Assembly: GCA_947625145.1 (NCBI GenBank)
Contig: CANQNC010000006.1
Location: 1 to 64,000, forward strand
From: an uncultured Clostridia bacterium
Lineage (GTDB): Bacteria; Bacillota; Clostridia; Christensenellales; CAG-917
Direction: 5' to 3'
Length of the DNA stretch: 64,000 nucleotides
Part shown: in pieces, positions 38,670 through 48,510 of the stretch
Numbering within the stretch: the first letter of the stretch is position 1
Layout of the letters: each line of letters opens with the position of its first letter
Position numbers and translations under genes: made by a program
Notes under the pieces: model-generated
The model's input: the letters and a program-made list of their open reading frames with translations, nothing else
The model's database searches: none
What the model was told of the DNA's origin: nothing

Positions 38670-39887
38670 ATGAAGAGTTTGCGTGAGCTTTACAGGATAG
38701 GAAGAGGCCCTTCCAGCTCGCATACCATAGGCCCCGAAAGGCTTGCGAAAATGTTTGAGGGGGAATATCCCGACGCGGCGGCATACAGAGTGACGCTGTT
38801 CGGCTCGCTTGCGCTCACGGGCAAGGGGCACGGCACGGACGTCGTTTTGAAAAAGACCTTGACAAAGCCCGCCGAGATCGTGTTCGATCGCGACACAAAA
38901 CAACCTCATCCCAACACCATGCTGTTTTGCGCCCTCGACGAGGACGGAAACGTGGTCGCCCAAAGGACGGCAGTCAGTTTGGGCGGCGGCGCGGTGCGCA
39001 TGGAGGGCATGCCCTCCGCGGAGCCCGAGGACGTGTATCCGCAAGACAGCTTCGAGGAGATACGCAGCTTTTGCGAGCAAAAGGGCATCGGACTTGACGA
39101 GTACGCTTTCGAGTTCGAGGGCGAGGACATAAAGGAATATCTGAAAGGAATATGGCGTGTCATGCAACGCTCTGTCTACGAGGGGCTGTCCGCGACGGGC
39201 GAGCTTCCGGGAGGACTTGGCACTCGGCGCAAGGCTAGGACGCTGTTCGATCAGGCGGGGGAAAACGAGGAGCCCGAGACCCGCGAAAACAGGCTTGTAT
39301 GCGCGTACGCGTTTGCCGTGTCCGAGCAAAACGCGGCGGGAGAGACCATAGTCACCGCGCCTACGTGCGGAGCTTCGGGGATATTGCCCGCCGTGCTGAA
39401 ATACGAGCAAATCAAATACGACCTTGACGAAGAGCGCGTCGTTCGCGCGCTCGCCGTAGCGGGGATCATAGGCAATATAGTCAAACAAAACGCCTCGATC
39501 AGCGGGGCTGAGTGCGGCTGTCAGGCGGAATGCGGAACGGCTTGCAGTATGGCGGCGGCTGCCGCGGCGCATATCGCGGGGCTGAATCTCGATCAGATCG
39601 AGTACGCCGCAGAGGTCGCCATGGAGCATCATCTCGGGCTGACCTGCGACCCCGTGGAAGGGCTTGTGCAGATCCCGTGCATAGAGCGTAACGCCGTTTG
39701 CGCCATGCGCGCCATCAATATCGCGTCTCTTGCCAACTTCCTTGCGGGCTCGAGGCAGATATCCTTTGACGCGGTGGTCAAAACCATGTATCTGACGGGC
39801 AAGGACATCAGCGCAAGCTATCGCGAAACTTCGGAGGGCGGCCTTGCAAAGACCTACGAGACCTCTCGCCTCAAAATGAAAAAATAA
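38670..39887 (+). CDS. sdaA: L-serine ammonia-lyase (iron-sulfur, fused alpha/beta type)
   Basis: YRIGRGPSSSHTIGPERLA, NASISGAECGCQAECGTACSMAAAA, PTCGASGILPAVL, DPVEGLVQIPCIERNA. Confidence 0.95.
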   Translation: MKSLRELYRIGRGPSSSHTIGPERLAKMFEGEYPDAAAYRVTLFGSLALTGKGHGTDVVLKKTLTKPAEIVFDRDTKQPHPNTMLFCALDEDGNVVAQRTAVSLGGGAVRMEGMPSAEPEDVYPQDSFEEIRSFCEQKGIGLDEYAFEFEGEDIKEYLKGIWRVMQRSVYEGLSATGELPGGLGTRRKARTLFDQAGENEEPETRENRLVCAYAFAVSEQNAAGETIVTAPTCGASGILPAVLKYEQIKYDLDEERVVRALAVAGIIGNIVKQNASISGAECGCQAECGTACSMAAAAAAHIAGLNLDQIEYAAEVAMEHHLGLTCDPVEGLVQIPCIERNAVCAMRAINIASLANFLAGSRQISFDAVVKTMYLTGKDISASYRETSEGGLAKTYETSRLKMKK

Positions 39888-39933
39888 AGCCTCGCCAAAG
39901 AGCGGAGTTTTCCGAAAAATCAGAGCATAAGGG

Positions 39934-39987
39934 AAAGAGCGCTTGCGTGCTCTTTGTATAAGAAAAAGAGCGTTTGCACGCTCTTTT
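39934..39987 (+). terminator. Two tandem terminator hairpins
   Basis: AAAGAGCGCTTGCGTGCTCTTT and AAAAGAGCGTTTGCACGCTCTTTT. Confidence 0.8.
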
Positions 39988-40014
39988 CGATTTTTGGGTT
40001 TTGTCTGTTTCGAC

Positions 40015-40248
40015 TTATGCCTTTGCGAGGCAGAGATGCTTGAACAGCAGGCACCACACGATGTCCACCCAGCCGATGACCAAGCCAAAGAAGGTGACAA
40101 GGATCGCCGCCACAAGGGTAAGCGCATTCTTCGTCTTGATGAATGCGGACCATCTTACGAGGATCTCTGTGACCCAGTTGACAAACGGGATGAGAAGAAG
40201 GATGATTTGGACCAGTCTACTTTGTTTGTTGAACCATGTTGCAATCAT
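40015..40248 (-). CDS. Small two-TM membrane protein, unknown
   Basis: 77 aa with two hydrophobic helices; SD aaggag. Confidence 0.7.
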   Translation of the reverse strand: MIATWFNKQSRLVQIILLLIPFVNWVTEILVRWSAFIKTKNALTLVAAILVTFFGLVIGWVDIVWCLLFKHLCLAKA

Positions 40249-40450
40249 TTTTTGTTTCTCCTTTTTGTATTTTGATTGTTAAAAATATTATACGTCTTTG
40301 ATGAGTTCAATGTCAAGAACCGCTGAAAAATCTTTATAAAAATTTTTGCGATTTTTTCGGTCGGGAGCGGATATTGTCGATAGGTCGGGGGCACGCCGTA
40401 TCTCCCTCTTTCAAAAACCGCATTTTGCTCGGATTTGTGCAAATTGACCG

Positions 40451-40479
40451 TTGAAATGCGGGAGGAATTATTGTATAAT
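40451..40479 (+). promoter_or_regulatory. Promoter TTGAAA-17-TATAAT of MFS gene
   Basis: Hexamers read directly. Confidence 0.65.
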
Positions 40480-40526
40480 AAAAATACCGCGCGGCAAAAG
40501 CCATCTTATGCGGTTTGGGGGGAGTT

Positions 40527-42281
40527 ATGTCGGACGCCGAACTCATTAAAAAGCCGAAGCGCTTTTTCGGGCTTACGGGCAACATGTGGGTATATGCGCT
40601 TGGAGTGATGGGCATCAACCTTGCGATAGGGCTTGTCAACAGCTATCAGGCGGAGTTTTTCAACAAGATCTTAAACGCCAATCTGATCGCGGTGGCGGTC
40701 ATCATCCTCGTCGCAAAATTCGTAAGCATTTTTGCGGATATCATCATAGGCAATCTCATTGATCGAGCGCACTTCAAATCGGGCAAGATGCGCCCTTGGA
40801 TCCTCATGTCCGCGTTTCCTCTCGCGGTGTTTACGATGTTGTCCTTTGTTGCGATCCCGTTTGGCAACTCCACGGGCGGAAACGTGGGCAAATATATCTA
40901 CATTACGCTGATCCTCATCCTTTGGAACGTGAGTATGACGATGGCGGATATCCCCTCGCAGGGCATGCTGTCCCTTGTCTCGAACAACTCGAACGACACA
41001 AACAACGCCGCGGGCATGGCAAACACCCTCAAATCCCTTGCGCTTGCGGTGTCGGGGCTGTTTATCACCTTCATGTGCGTGCTGACGGGCAGCGGGGACG
41101 TCACGTGGCGCGAATATCTTCTGACGGCGGGCGTAATGTCCGCGATAGGGCTGGGCTTTCAGCTGTTTATGTACTTCAAGTGCAAGGAGACCGTGCGTTC
41201 GACGTCCTCTTCGGGCATGACCTTCAAGGAGATGTTCAGAGAGCTCAGACACAACAAACAGATCATGATCGTGCTCGGCACCTATCTGTTGGGCTTTGCG
41301 AGGAATATCGGCATGGGCATTGCCGTGCAGGCAAGTTGTATCCTCATACGCGACGGAATAGACCTGTCCTTCATTGGCATGGGCGTGCTGAGAGGGGATC
41401 AATGCAGTTGGGCGATTGGCATAACCTCCGCGATATCAAGCGCGATCTTCATTGTGCTCAACCCCGTGATCAACAAGAAGTTGGGAGAAAAGAGATATTT
41501 CATACTCTTCGGGCTGTACGGCTTTTTTGTCAGCTTCGTCTCCTTTTTGCTGTACGTTTTCGCAGGTCCCGCGTTCAGAGGGATAATCGCTATCTTGATA
41601 TATCAATTCTTCATGGGCATATCCTTCGCGCCCAACGGCTATCTGCCCATGGTCATGACCGCGGATATCGTGGATTATCAGGAATGGAAAACGGGCAAAC
41701 GGACCGAGGGCACGCAATTTGCCATCTTGTCCATGTCAAACAAGTTGTCAAACGCGCTGTCCGTGTCCATGGGATTGCTGCTGATCGGTGCGATCGGCTA
41801 CAGTTCGGACAAGTATTTCGGCATAGTCAACGCGGGCGGGGAGGTCTCGACATACGTCACAAACGCCATGCAAAACAAGGCGTGGGCGATCTATTTCCTA
41901 CTGCCCGGGATATGCATGCTTGCAAGCTCGATCCTTATGCTGTTTTACAAGATAGATGAAAAGACAAAGAAGCAGATGCGCGAGGAACTTGCCGCTCGTC
42001 ACGCCCAAGATGAGCTCGACGCGCAAGCGGACGCGTCAGACAAAACAGAACCTATGGACGGCGAAGAGGGCGACAATGCGGAAAACAAATCCGAAGCGGA
42101 ACACTCGGAAGCCGCGGACGAAGCAGAAAACGGCGACTCCGAAGCGGAAGGCGCAAACTCGGACGGCTCCGAGGACAACGCCGAGGAAGCGAACAGAGTC
42201 GAGGAAAGCGCAAGAGAGATCGCGTGCGACGCAAACGCCGCGCCGAACGAAGCAGAAGGCGACGCAGGCGCCGAGCAATAG
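40527..42281 (+). CDS. MFS transporter, GPH (glycoside/pentoside/hexuronide:cation symporter)-like, with acidic C-terminal tail
   Basis: Polytopic; MTADIVDYQEWKTGKRTEGTQFAILSMSNKLSNALS typical of GPH family; about 90-aa E/D/A/S-rich tail. Confidence 0.88.
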   Translation: MSDAELIKKPKRFFGLTGNMWVYALGVMGINLAIGLVNSYQAEFFNKILNANLIAVAVIILVAKFVSIFADIIIGNLIDRAHFKSGKMRPWILMSAFPLAVFTMLSFVAIPFGNSTGGNVGKYIYITLILILWNVSMTMADIPSQGMLSLVSNNSNDTNNAAGMANTLKSLALAVSGLFITFMCVLTGSGDVTWREYLLTAGVMSAIGLGFQLFMYFKCKETVRSTSSSGMTFKEMFRELRHNKQIMIVLGTYLLGFARNIGMGIAVQASCILIRDGIDLSFIGMGVLRGDQCSWAIGITSAISSAIFIVLNPVINKKLGEKRYFILFGLYGFFVSFVSFLLYVFAGPAFRGIIAILIYQFFMGISFAPNGYLPMVMTADIVDYQEWKTGKRTEGTQFAILSMSNKLSNALSVSMGLLLIGAIGYSSDKYFGIVNAGGEVSTYVTNAMQNKAWAIYFLLPGICMLASSILMLFYKIDEKTKKQMREELAARHAQDELDAQADASDKTEPMDGEEGDNAENKSEAEHSEAADEAENGDSEAEGANSDGSEDNAEEANRVEESAREIACDANAAPNEAEGDAGAEQ

Positions 42282-42317
42282 GCTCTCCGCTCAAAACCTT
42301 GTCGCTTGACCATGTAC

Positions 42318-42385
42318 GAAAGCCGAAGTCATCGGGCTTCGGCCAAATGAATGAAAGCCGAAGTCATCGGACTTCGGCTTTTCAA
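42318..42385 (+). terminator. Two near-identical tandem terminator hairpins
   Basis: GAAAGCCGAAGTCATCGGGCTTCGGCC then GAAAGCCGAAGTCATCGGACTTCGGCTTTT. Confidence 0.8.
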
Positions 42386-42566
42386 ATCGTTTGAGTTTTG
42401 ATAATTGTTTATTTTAATACGAGATTAGTTTTATACTATGATTTGTCGATCGTTTTCAAAACTTTTCGGCATTTTAATTTCTTAGTTTTTCACGTCTTCC
42501 CCGATTGTTTTGGACAAAAATCAAAAGCTTGTCAAATTACGTCTATCTGCTTGACAAGACCGAGAA

Positions 42567-42615
42567 CCCGTTTTGGGCGCAAAAAACAAAGGCTCGTCAA
42601 ATCGACAAGCCTATT
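42567..42615 (-). repeat. 49-bp dispersed hairpin/terminator-like element, copy 1
   Basis: CCCGTTTTGGGCGCAAAAAACAAAGGCTCGTCAAATCGACAAGCCTATT; matches 40 of 49 positions with 48511-48559. Confidence 0.7.
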
Positions 42616-42753
42616 TACAACAACAGTTTGATACGCGATTGCTTTTTACGGACTCGCTTACGCGAGTTTGTTTTTGCATCAGCTTGCGTATTGATGCGAA
42701 ATCGTTGTCTTAAACGCTTGCGTTTCAATACGCGTTTTTACACGGGTCTGAGC

Positions 42754-45327
42754 TTAATGCGTTTGGCTCGCTTTGCGCCTTTCAGCGCAAGGGGACCTGT
42801 TCTTTTTGAGGAAGTTGTCCAGCCTTTCGAACACGCCTTCCCAATAGTCGTAATGGCGCTTTGCCACCGCGCGCATCGCAAACACCATTCCGACATAGAT
42901 GGGCAACAGGACCGCGGCAATTGACAAAATGGCTTTGCCCATGTCCCACGTGATGTTGTTGTCGAGTTTGAAGAGGTCGAGGAAGAAGTCGTGGGGCAGG
43001 GGGATGAAGTATACGCCCAAAAAGATGAAGATCATCAGCAGGTATGTCGCAAAGTGCAACCACGTGAAGGGCAGGCTGACCTTTGCAAGCAACATGAAGC
43101 CCACAAAGGCTATGATGAAGATGAACAGCGTGGACATCTGATTCATGTTGAGAGGGGGATGGAAACTGCCCTCGAACAGGTTGCAACACATCAGCACGGC
43201 GATCGCGCCCAGAAGGACAGTCAAGCCGCCGGGCAGGGCGTTGCGCAACACCTTGGGCAAGAAGTGTCCCGTCACGCGGTCGGTGTTTGGCTCAAGCGCG
43301 AGCACTATGGACGGCATGCCTATCGTGACTCCGCCGATTATGGTCAGGTTGGACGGGTCGAAGGGCAGCGCGTTTGGCACAAACAAAAACAGCAACGCGA
43401 TGAAGGTGTTGTAAAGGGTCTTCATCACGTACAGCGCCGCGCTGCGCTCGAGGTTGTTGATGGAGCGTCTGCCCTCGGCGACCACGCGGGGCATGGAGGC
43501 GAAGTTGCTGTCCATCAGCACAAGCGAGCTTACGTTTTTTGCGGCGTCGCTTCCCGAAGCCATGGCGATTGAGCAGTCCGCGGATTTGAGCGCGAGCACG
43601 TCGTTTACGCCGTCTCCCGTCATTGCCACCGTATGACCCGCCGCTTTCAGCGCATTGACGAGCGTCAGCTTTTGATCGGGAAGCACTCTTCCGAAAATGG
43701 TGTACTTTTCCGCCGCTTCCCGCACCTCTTCCTCGGTCGAGAGCGTGGACATGTCAATGATGTTGTCGCAATCTTCAAGCCCCGCGCGCATTGCGACCGC
43801 GCGCACCGTCGCGGGATTGTCGCCCGAGATGATCTTGACCTCCACGCCTTGTTCCTTGAAAAAGCGCAGGGTGTCGGGGGCCTCTTTGCGAATTGTGTCC
43901 GTGATGAACACAAACGCGACGGCTTCAAGCCCCTCGGGCAGGGAGTTTTCGCCGAAATTTGCATTTGAACTTGCCAAAAGCATCACGCGAAAGCCTTTTT
44001 CGGACATTTCCGCGGTTTTTTGTTTGATGTCGTCGGGGGCGTCCCGCAACACAAATTCGGGCGCGCCCAGCACGTAGCTCACGCCGTCGAAACGCGCTCC
44101 GCTCCACTTGCGCTGAGAGGAGAAGGGCACGGTGCCCGTCGCCTCGCGGGAGACTTCCAAAGATTTTGTGTAAAGCCTTATCGCGTTTATGGTGGCGTTG
44201 TCGTCTTTTAAGGCAGAGGTGAAGTCCTTCAAGATTTGCTTCAACTCGTCCTCGCCGCGTCCGCCCAAGGGAAGCACCTCGTTGACGTCCATTGTGCCCT
44301 CGGTGATAGTGCCCGTCTTGTCAAGACAGAGCACGTCCACGCGGGCGAGAGTCTCCACGCAATACAGATCCTGCGCAAGGGTCTTGTGCTTTGAAAGGCG
44401 TATGACGCTTACGCAAAACACTGTTGAGGCAAGCGCAACAAGCCCGCTTGGAATCATGCCGACAACGGAGCCGATCGTCGTGACGACGTACTCGTTCAGG
44501 GTTATGTTTCCGCCGTTGAATTCGCTTCCGCTTTGCAAAAAGTATTTCACCAAAAAAAGCGCTGTGCCTACGGGGACCACCACAAACGCCATCACCTTGA
44601 CGATAAACATCAAGGAGCGCCATATCTCGGAGTTGGGCTTTTTGAAGTATTTCGCGCCCGCGGATATCTTTGAGGCAAAATTGTCCATTCCGACATGCTC
44701 GACTTGCGCCTTCGCGTTGCCCGCCACCACAAACGAGCCCGACATGAGTTTGTCTCCGTTTTGCTTCAAAACCGCGTCCGCCTCGCCCGTGATGAGGCTT
44801 TCGTTGACCTCTATACTGCCTTCCGTGACTATGGCGTCCGCGCAGATCTGACTGCCCGCTTCAAACAACATCACGTCGTCAAGCACGATCTCGGAGACCG
44901 CGATATCAAGTTTTTGTCTGTCGCGTATCACCGTCGCCTTGGGGGCGGAGATGAGAGACAGCTTGTCTATCGTGCGCTTTGCCCTGAGCTCCTGAAAAAT
45001 GCCTATGATCGTGTTGAAAAACACAAGCAACAAAAAGCCGAATTGTCCCACGGCGTTCAAAATGTTGCCCTTCCAATCCACAACGAAGCACAATATGACC
45101 GCAAGCAGGATAAAGACAAAATTGAAAAACGTGAATATGTTTTCACTCAAAATTTGCGCGACGGATTTTGTTTTGATGTTCTGATCGCCGTTGACCTTTC
45201 CTTCCTTCACGCGCGCGGCGACCTCCTCCGAGGACAGCCCGATCTCGGGATCTGTGCGCGCTCTCGGAGCCTCTTCCTCTTTTTCGGCGGACAGGACGTC
45301 CTCTTTCACTGCTTCGGAATCCTCCAT
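42754..45327 (-). CDS. Cation-translocating P-type ATPase (HAD-IC)
   Basis: DKTGTITEG, SGDNPATVRAVA, MTGDGVNDVLALKSADCSIAMASG; SD agaggg before ATG at 45327. Confidence 0.95.
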   Translation of the reverse strand: MEDSEAVKEDVLSAEKEEEAPRARTDPEIGLSSEEVAARVKEGKVNGDQNIKTKSVAQILSENIFTFFNFVFILLAVILCFVVDWKGNILNAVGQFGFLLLVFFNTIIGIFQELRAKRTIDKLSLISAPKATVIRDRQKLDIAVSEIVLDDVMLFEAGSQICADAIVTEGSIEVNESLITGEADAVLKQNGDKLMSGSFVVAGNAKAQVEHVGMDNFASKISAGAKYFKKPNSEIWRSLMFIVKVMAFVVVPVGTALFLVKYFLQSGSEFNGGNITLNEYVVTTIGSVVGMIPSGLVALASTVFCVSVIRLSKHKTLAQDLYCVETLARVDVLCLDKTGTITEGTMDVNEVLPLGGRGEDELKQILKDFTSALKDDNATINAIRLYTKSLEVSREATGTVPFSSQRKWSGARFDGVSYVLGAPEFVLRDAPDDIKQKTAEMSEKGFRVMLLASSNANFGENSLPEGLEAVAFVFITDTIRKEAPDTLRFFKEQGVEVKIISGDNPATVRAVAMRAGLEDCDNIIDMSTLSTEEEVREAAEKYTIFGRVLPDQKLTLVNALKAAGHTVAMTGDGVNDVLALKSADCSIAMASGSDAAKNVSSLVLMDSNFASMPRVVAEGRRSINNLERSAALYVMKTLYNTFIALLFLFVPNALPFDPSNLTIIGGVTIGMPSIVLALEPNTDRVTGHFLPKVLRNALPGGLTVLLGAIAVLMCCNLFEGSFHPPLNMNQMSTLFIFIIAFVGFMLLAKVSLPFTWLHFATYLLMIFIFLGVYFIPLPHDFFLDLFKLDNNITWDMGKAILSIAAVLLPIYVGMVFAMRAVAKRHYDYWEGVFERLDNFLKKNRSPCAERRKASQTH

Positions 45328-45471
45328 ACAACCCTCTTGAAGAATGCTTAGCCGTTTTGTCATTCGGCATAATAGACATATTATAATAAAACAATATAAC
45401 ACAGCGCGCGAAAAAGTGCAATTGTTTGGGCGCAGGTTATATTCGGCTGAGTTCAAACATATCCTTTTGAC

Positions 45472-46134
45472 ATGAAAAAGAAACTGCTTTTCAGCCTTTT
45501 GGCGATCTTGATTGTGGCAACGCTCCCGCTTCTTGCGGCGTGCAATCGGCAGGACGAGACCGAGCCCAAGTCCAACATATGCCGCGAAACGCTCTCCTTT
45601 TATGCAGGCGAAAACGAAAATTTTTCCGCTACGGTGGAATTCGGCAGGCGGGAAAAGCAATTCATCGCCGACGGCAAGGCGACGGACGTGACGGACTTCG
45701 TTCAGCTTACTGTCGTCCCCTTAAAAAGCGGGGAATATGACGCGATAGCCTACGAACTCAAAGCGGAGGACAAGAGCTTGTCCGGCACGCTTGAAAAGCC
45801 CTCGCACGGCGAGTACAATGCGATCGTGACTTTGGATTTCGCTCCGACTTCCATTTGCCTCAACGCAGGGGAAACCTCATGCGAGATCCCTCTTGCAAAC
45901 GTACTGACAGACTGCCTCAGCGCGGACGACGCCATAAACATCGCAAAAGACGCGTTCAAGGACAGACTGGAAAAGGAAGCCGCGGACGGCAAGCCCGAGC
46001 GCGAGATATATCTCAAACTGATCACGGGTGACCGCAAGACCTATTACTATTATGTCTCGTTTATCGGGGAAGGAGTGGACTATTGGGCGGCGCTCGTGTC
46101 GCCGACGGACGGCGAAGTCGTTTCCCGCAAATAG
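45472..46134 (+). CDS. Lipoprotein of unknown function
   Basis: Signal peptide and lipobox LLAAC; C-terminal ITGDRKTYYYYVSFIGEGVDYWAALVSPTDGEVV suggests PepSY-like fold. Confidence 0.7.
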   Translation: MKKKLLFSLLAILIVATLPLLAACNRQDETEPKSNICRETLSFYAGENENFSATVEFGRREKQFIADGKATDVTDFVQLTVVPLKSGEYDAIAYELKAEDKSLSGTLEKPSHGEYNAIVTLDFAPTSICLNAGETSCEIPLANVLTDCLSADDAINIAKDAFKDRLEKEAADGKPEREIYLKLITGDRKTYYYYVSFIGEGVDYWAALVSPTDGEVVSRK

Positions 46135-46137
46135 GTA

Positions 46138-46166
46138 AAACGCCTCGCGGATTTCCGCGGGGCGTT
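46138..46166 (+). terminator. Intrinsic terminator-like hairpin
   Basis: AACGCCTCGCGGATTTCCGCGGGGCGTT. Confidence 0.65.
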
Positions 46167-46407
46167 GCATTTTCAGTTTCCTCTTCGCGTGTTCTGCTGC
46201 GCGAGATCGCCTCATACAAGCGCAAAAAGCGCAAGGGTTTTTCTCCGCGCCGTATTTTGATCTCAAAACTTGACGGAGTTTTGCGGGGAGTATACAATGA
46301 AAAGGTCAAAGATGCGGCATACGCCGAAGCGCTCACAAATTGGCAAATTGTCTTAGGGCGCGCCGCGAAAGCGCCGTCTTTGCAAATACGGACCTTTTCG
46401 GAAAGAT

Positions 46408-47325
46408 ATGAACGAAGCGATCAGCGTAAAAGGACTTAAAAAATCATACGGCGACGTGGAGGCCGTAAAAGGCATAGACTTCCTTGTGGAAGAGGGGAGT
46501 CTGTTCGCCTTTTTGGGGGAAAACGGCGCGGGCAAATCCACCACGATCAACATACTTTGCACTCTGTTGCCCATGGACGAGGGCGAGGTGAAAATTTGCG
46601 GCTTCGACTTGAAAAGCCGACCCGACGAGGTACGCAAGCGCATAGGCGTGGTGTTTCAAGGTTCGGTTTTGGACAAGAGGCTGAGCGTGAAGGAAAACCT
46701 GTCCACAAGGGCGGCGTTTTACGGACTTCGCGGGGACGCCAAAAAGAAGAGGCTGTCCGAGCTTTGCGAGTTCCTCGGCCTCGGGGACTTCTTCAACAGG
46801 GCTTACGGAAAGCTCAGCGGCGGACAGCGCAGAAGAGCGGACGTCGCAAGGGGATTGCTCAACGACCCGCGCGTGCTCTTTTTGGACGAGCCTACGACGG
46901 GGCTGGATCCGCAAACGCGCAGGACTGTCTGGGGGCTTATCCACAAACTTCGCAAGGAGACGGGGCTGACAGTCTTTCTCACCACGCACTATATGGAAGA
47001 GGCGGAGGACGCGGACAGAGTGGTCATCCTCGACGAGGGCGCTATCGTCGCGGAGGGCACGCCCGTGCAACTCAAAAACGAGTACAGCTCGGACTTCATA
47101 CGCGTGCATGCCGAGCGCTCCGCCGATTTGGACGCGCGGTTTGAGCGCTACGGTTTCGAGTACGTCTCGGGCTTTTACAAACTTCCCGTTCGGGACGCGG
47201 ACGCGGCGAAAAAATTCGTCTTTGACAACGGGGATGTCTTGCGCGATTTCGAGATCGTCAAGGGAAATATGGACGACGTGTTTTTGTCCGTTACGGGCAA
47301 GAGGATATCGGGAGGGGAAAGATGA
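46408..47325 (+). CDS. ABC transporter ATP-binding protein (DrrA-like)
   Basis: GENGAGKSTTINIL, LSGGQRRRADVARGL, VLFLDEPTTGLDPQTR. Confidence 0.94.
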   Translation: MNEAISVKGLKKSYGDVEAVKGIDFLVEEGSLFAFLGENGAGKSTTINILCTLLPMDEGEVKICGFDLKSRPDEVRKRIGVVFQGSVLDKRLSVKENLSTRAAFYGLRGDAKKKRLSELCEFLGLGDFFNRAYGKLSGGQRRRADVARGLLNDPRVLFLDEPTTGLDPQTRRTVWGLIHKLRKETGLTVFLTTHYMEEAEDADRVVILDEGAIVAEGTPVQLKNEYSSDFIRVHAERSADLDARFERYGFEYVSGFYKLPVRDADAAKKFVFDNGDVLRDFEIVKGNMDDVFLSVTGKRISGGER

Positions 47326-48287
47326 ATCTGCTTGGAAATCTTGTGCGCCGCGGGCTAAAACTCTATCTTTCGGACAAGATGGCGGTGTTCTTGTCCCTGC
47401 TTTCCCCTATCATCATAATATTCCTCTATCTCATGTTTTTGGGCAATATTCAGTATGACTCCGTGATGGCGGCGCTTGACGGGCTCAAAGTCGGCGACGA
47501 CGCCGTGCACGCCTTCATAGACGGCTGGATGCTCGCGGGCGCGCTTGGCACGTCCTGCGTCACCGTCTCATTTTGCGCGCAGTATATCATGATCGCGGAC
47601 AGGGAGAGCGGGGCGCTCGGCGACATGCTGACATCTCCCATAGACCGCCGCTTGCTCAGCGTAAGCTATCTCATCGTCAATTTTGTCATCACGCTTGTGA
47701 TCGTGGGGATAGTGTGCGCGCTGTCCCTTGTGTATATCGCGATCGCGGGGTGGTATATGAGCGCCGCGGACGTGGGCAAGCTGATAGGCATATTGTTGAT
47801 ATCCGTGCTGTGTTCAAGCCTGTTTACGACGGTCGTGTGCATGTTTATCCGCACGCAGTCCGCGCACGGCGGCGCAAGCGGCATACTCAGCGCCGCGATA
47901 GGGTTTTTCATAGGCGCGTACATGCCCGTCTCCGTGTTCCCCAAAGCCATACAATATTTCGTCGCGCTCATTCCGTCCTCGTACAGCGCGGGCATTTTGC
48001 GCAATATCTTCATGCGAGGCGCGCTCGAAGGCGTCGTCCGCGACATTCCCGCCGCCGCGGCGGAGACAGTGAGACAGAATTTGATGCAGAACTTTTCCAT
48101 GCAAATGGACGCGTTCGGCAACACTGTGGGAGAGGGCAAAATGTGGATGATCTTGGGGATAGGCATTGCCATATTCGCCGTCGTCTACGTCGTCAATTAC
48201 GCCGTCCGCCAAAAGACGGGCACGCTGTTTGCCTGCGCGAGTTTGCCGCAGCGGAAGAAAAAGAGCCTGCCGTCCGAGCAAAATTGA
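47322..48287 (+). CDS. ABC-2 type transporter permease
   Basis: ATGA overlap with ATPase; ABC-2 membrane topology. Confidence 0.9.
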   Translation: MNLLGNLVRRGLKLYLSDKMAVFLSLLSPIIIIFLYLMFLGNIQYDSVMAALDGLKVGDDAVHAFIDGWMLAGALGTSCVTVSFCAQYIMIADRESGALGDMLTSPIDRRLLSVSYLIVNFVITLVIVGIVCALSLVYIAIAGWYMSAADVGKLIGILLISVLCSSLFTTVVCMFIRTQSAHGGASGILSAAIGFFIGAYMPVSVFPKAIQYFVALIPSSYSAGILRNIFMRGALEGVVRDIPAAAAETVRQNLMQNFSMQMDAFGNTVGEGKMWMILGIGIAIFAVVYVVNYAVRQKTGTLFACASLPQRKKKSLPSEQN

Positions 48288-48312
48288 CTCACTGTTCCGA
48301 TTTGCCTATTCT

Positions 48313-48445
48313 AATATCATGATTTTGTCTGTTTTTATATCGCGATTTGCAAATCCGAATTTTCGGATTTGTCAATTCGTATATCGCAATTTGTCAATTC
48401 TTATATTGAGATATGTCAATTCTCATCTTGCGATTTTTCAATAGG
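48313..48445. repeat. 22-bp tandem array (consensus TATATCGCAATTTGTCAATTCT), about 6 units
   Basis: Unit starts at 48314, 48336, 48358, 48380, 48402, 48424 at exactly 22-bp intervals. Confidence 0.75.
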
Positions 48446-48510
48446 TGTTCAAAACTTTTGCAAACTTATTTTTTGTTTCCCGCACTTTTTTGTTTTATGA
48501 GTTGTTCCCG

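Noticed and set aside
38619-40127. 502-aa minus-strand ORF
   Set aside because: Antisense to the serine dehydratase gene; low-complexity shadow frame.
42318-42385. Mobile repeat suggested by duplicated AAAGCCGAAGTCATCGG
   Set aside because: Each copy is a simple hairpin with T-run; best explained as duplicated terminators.
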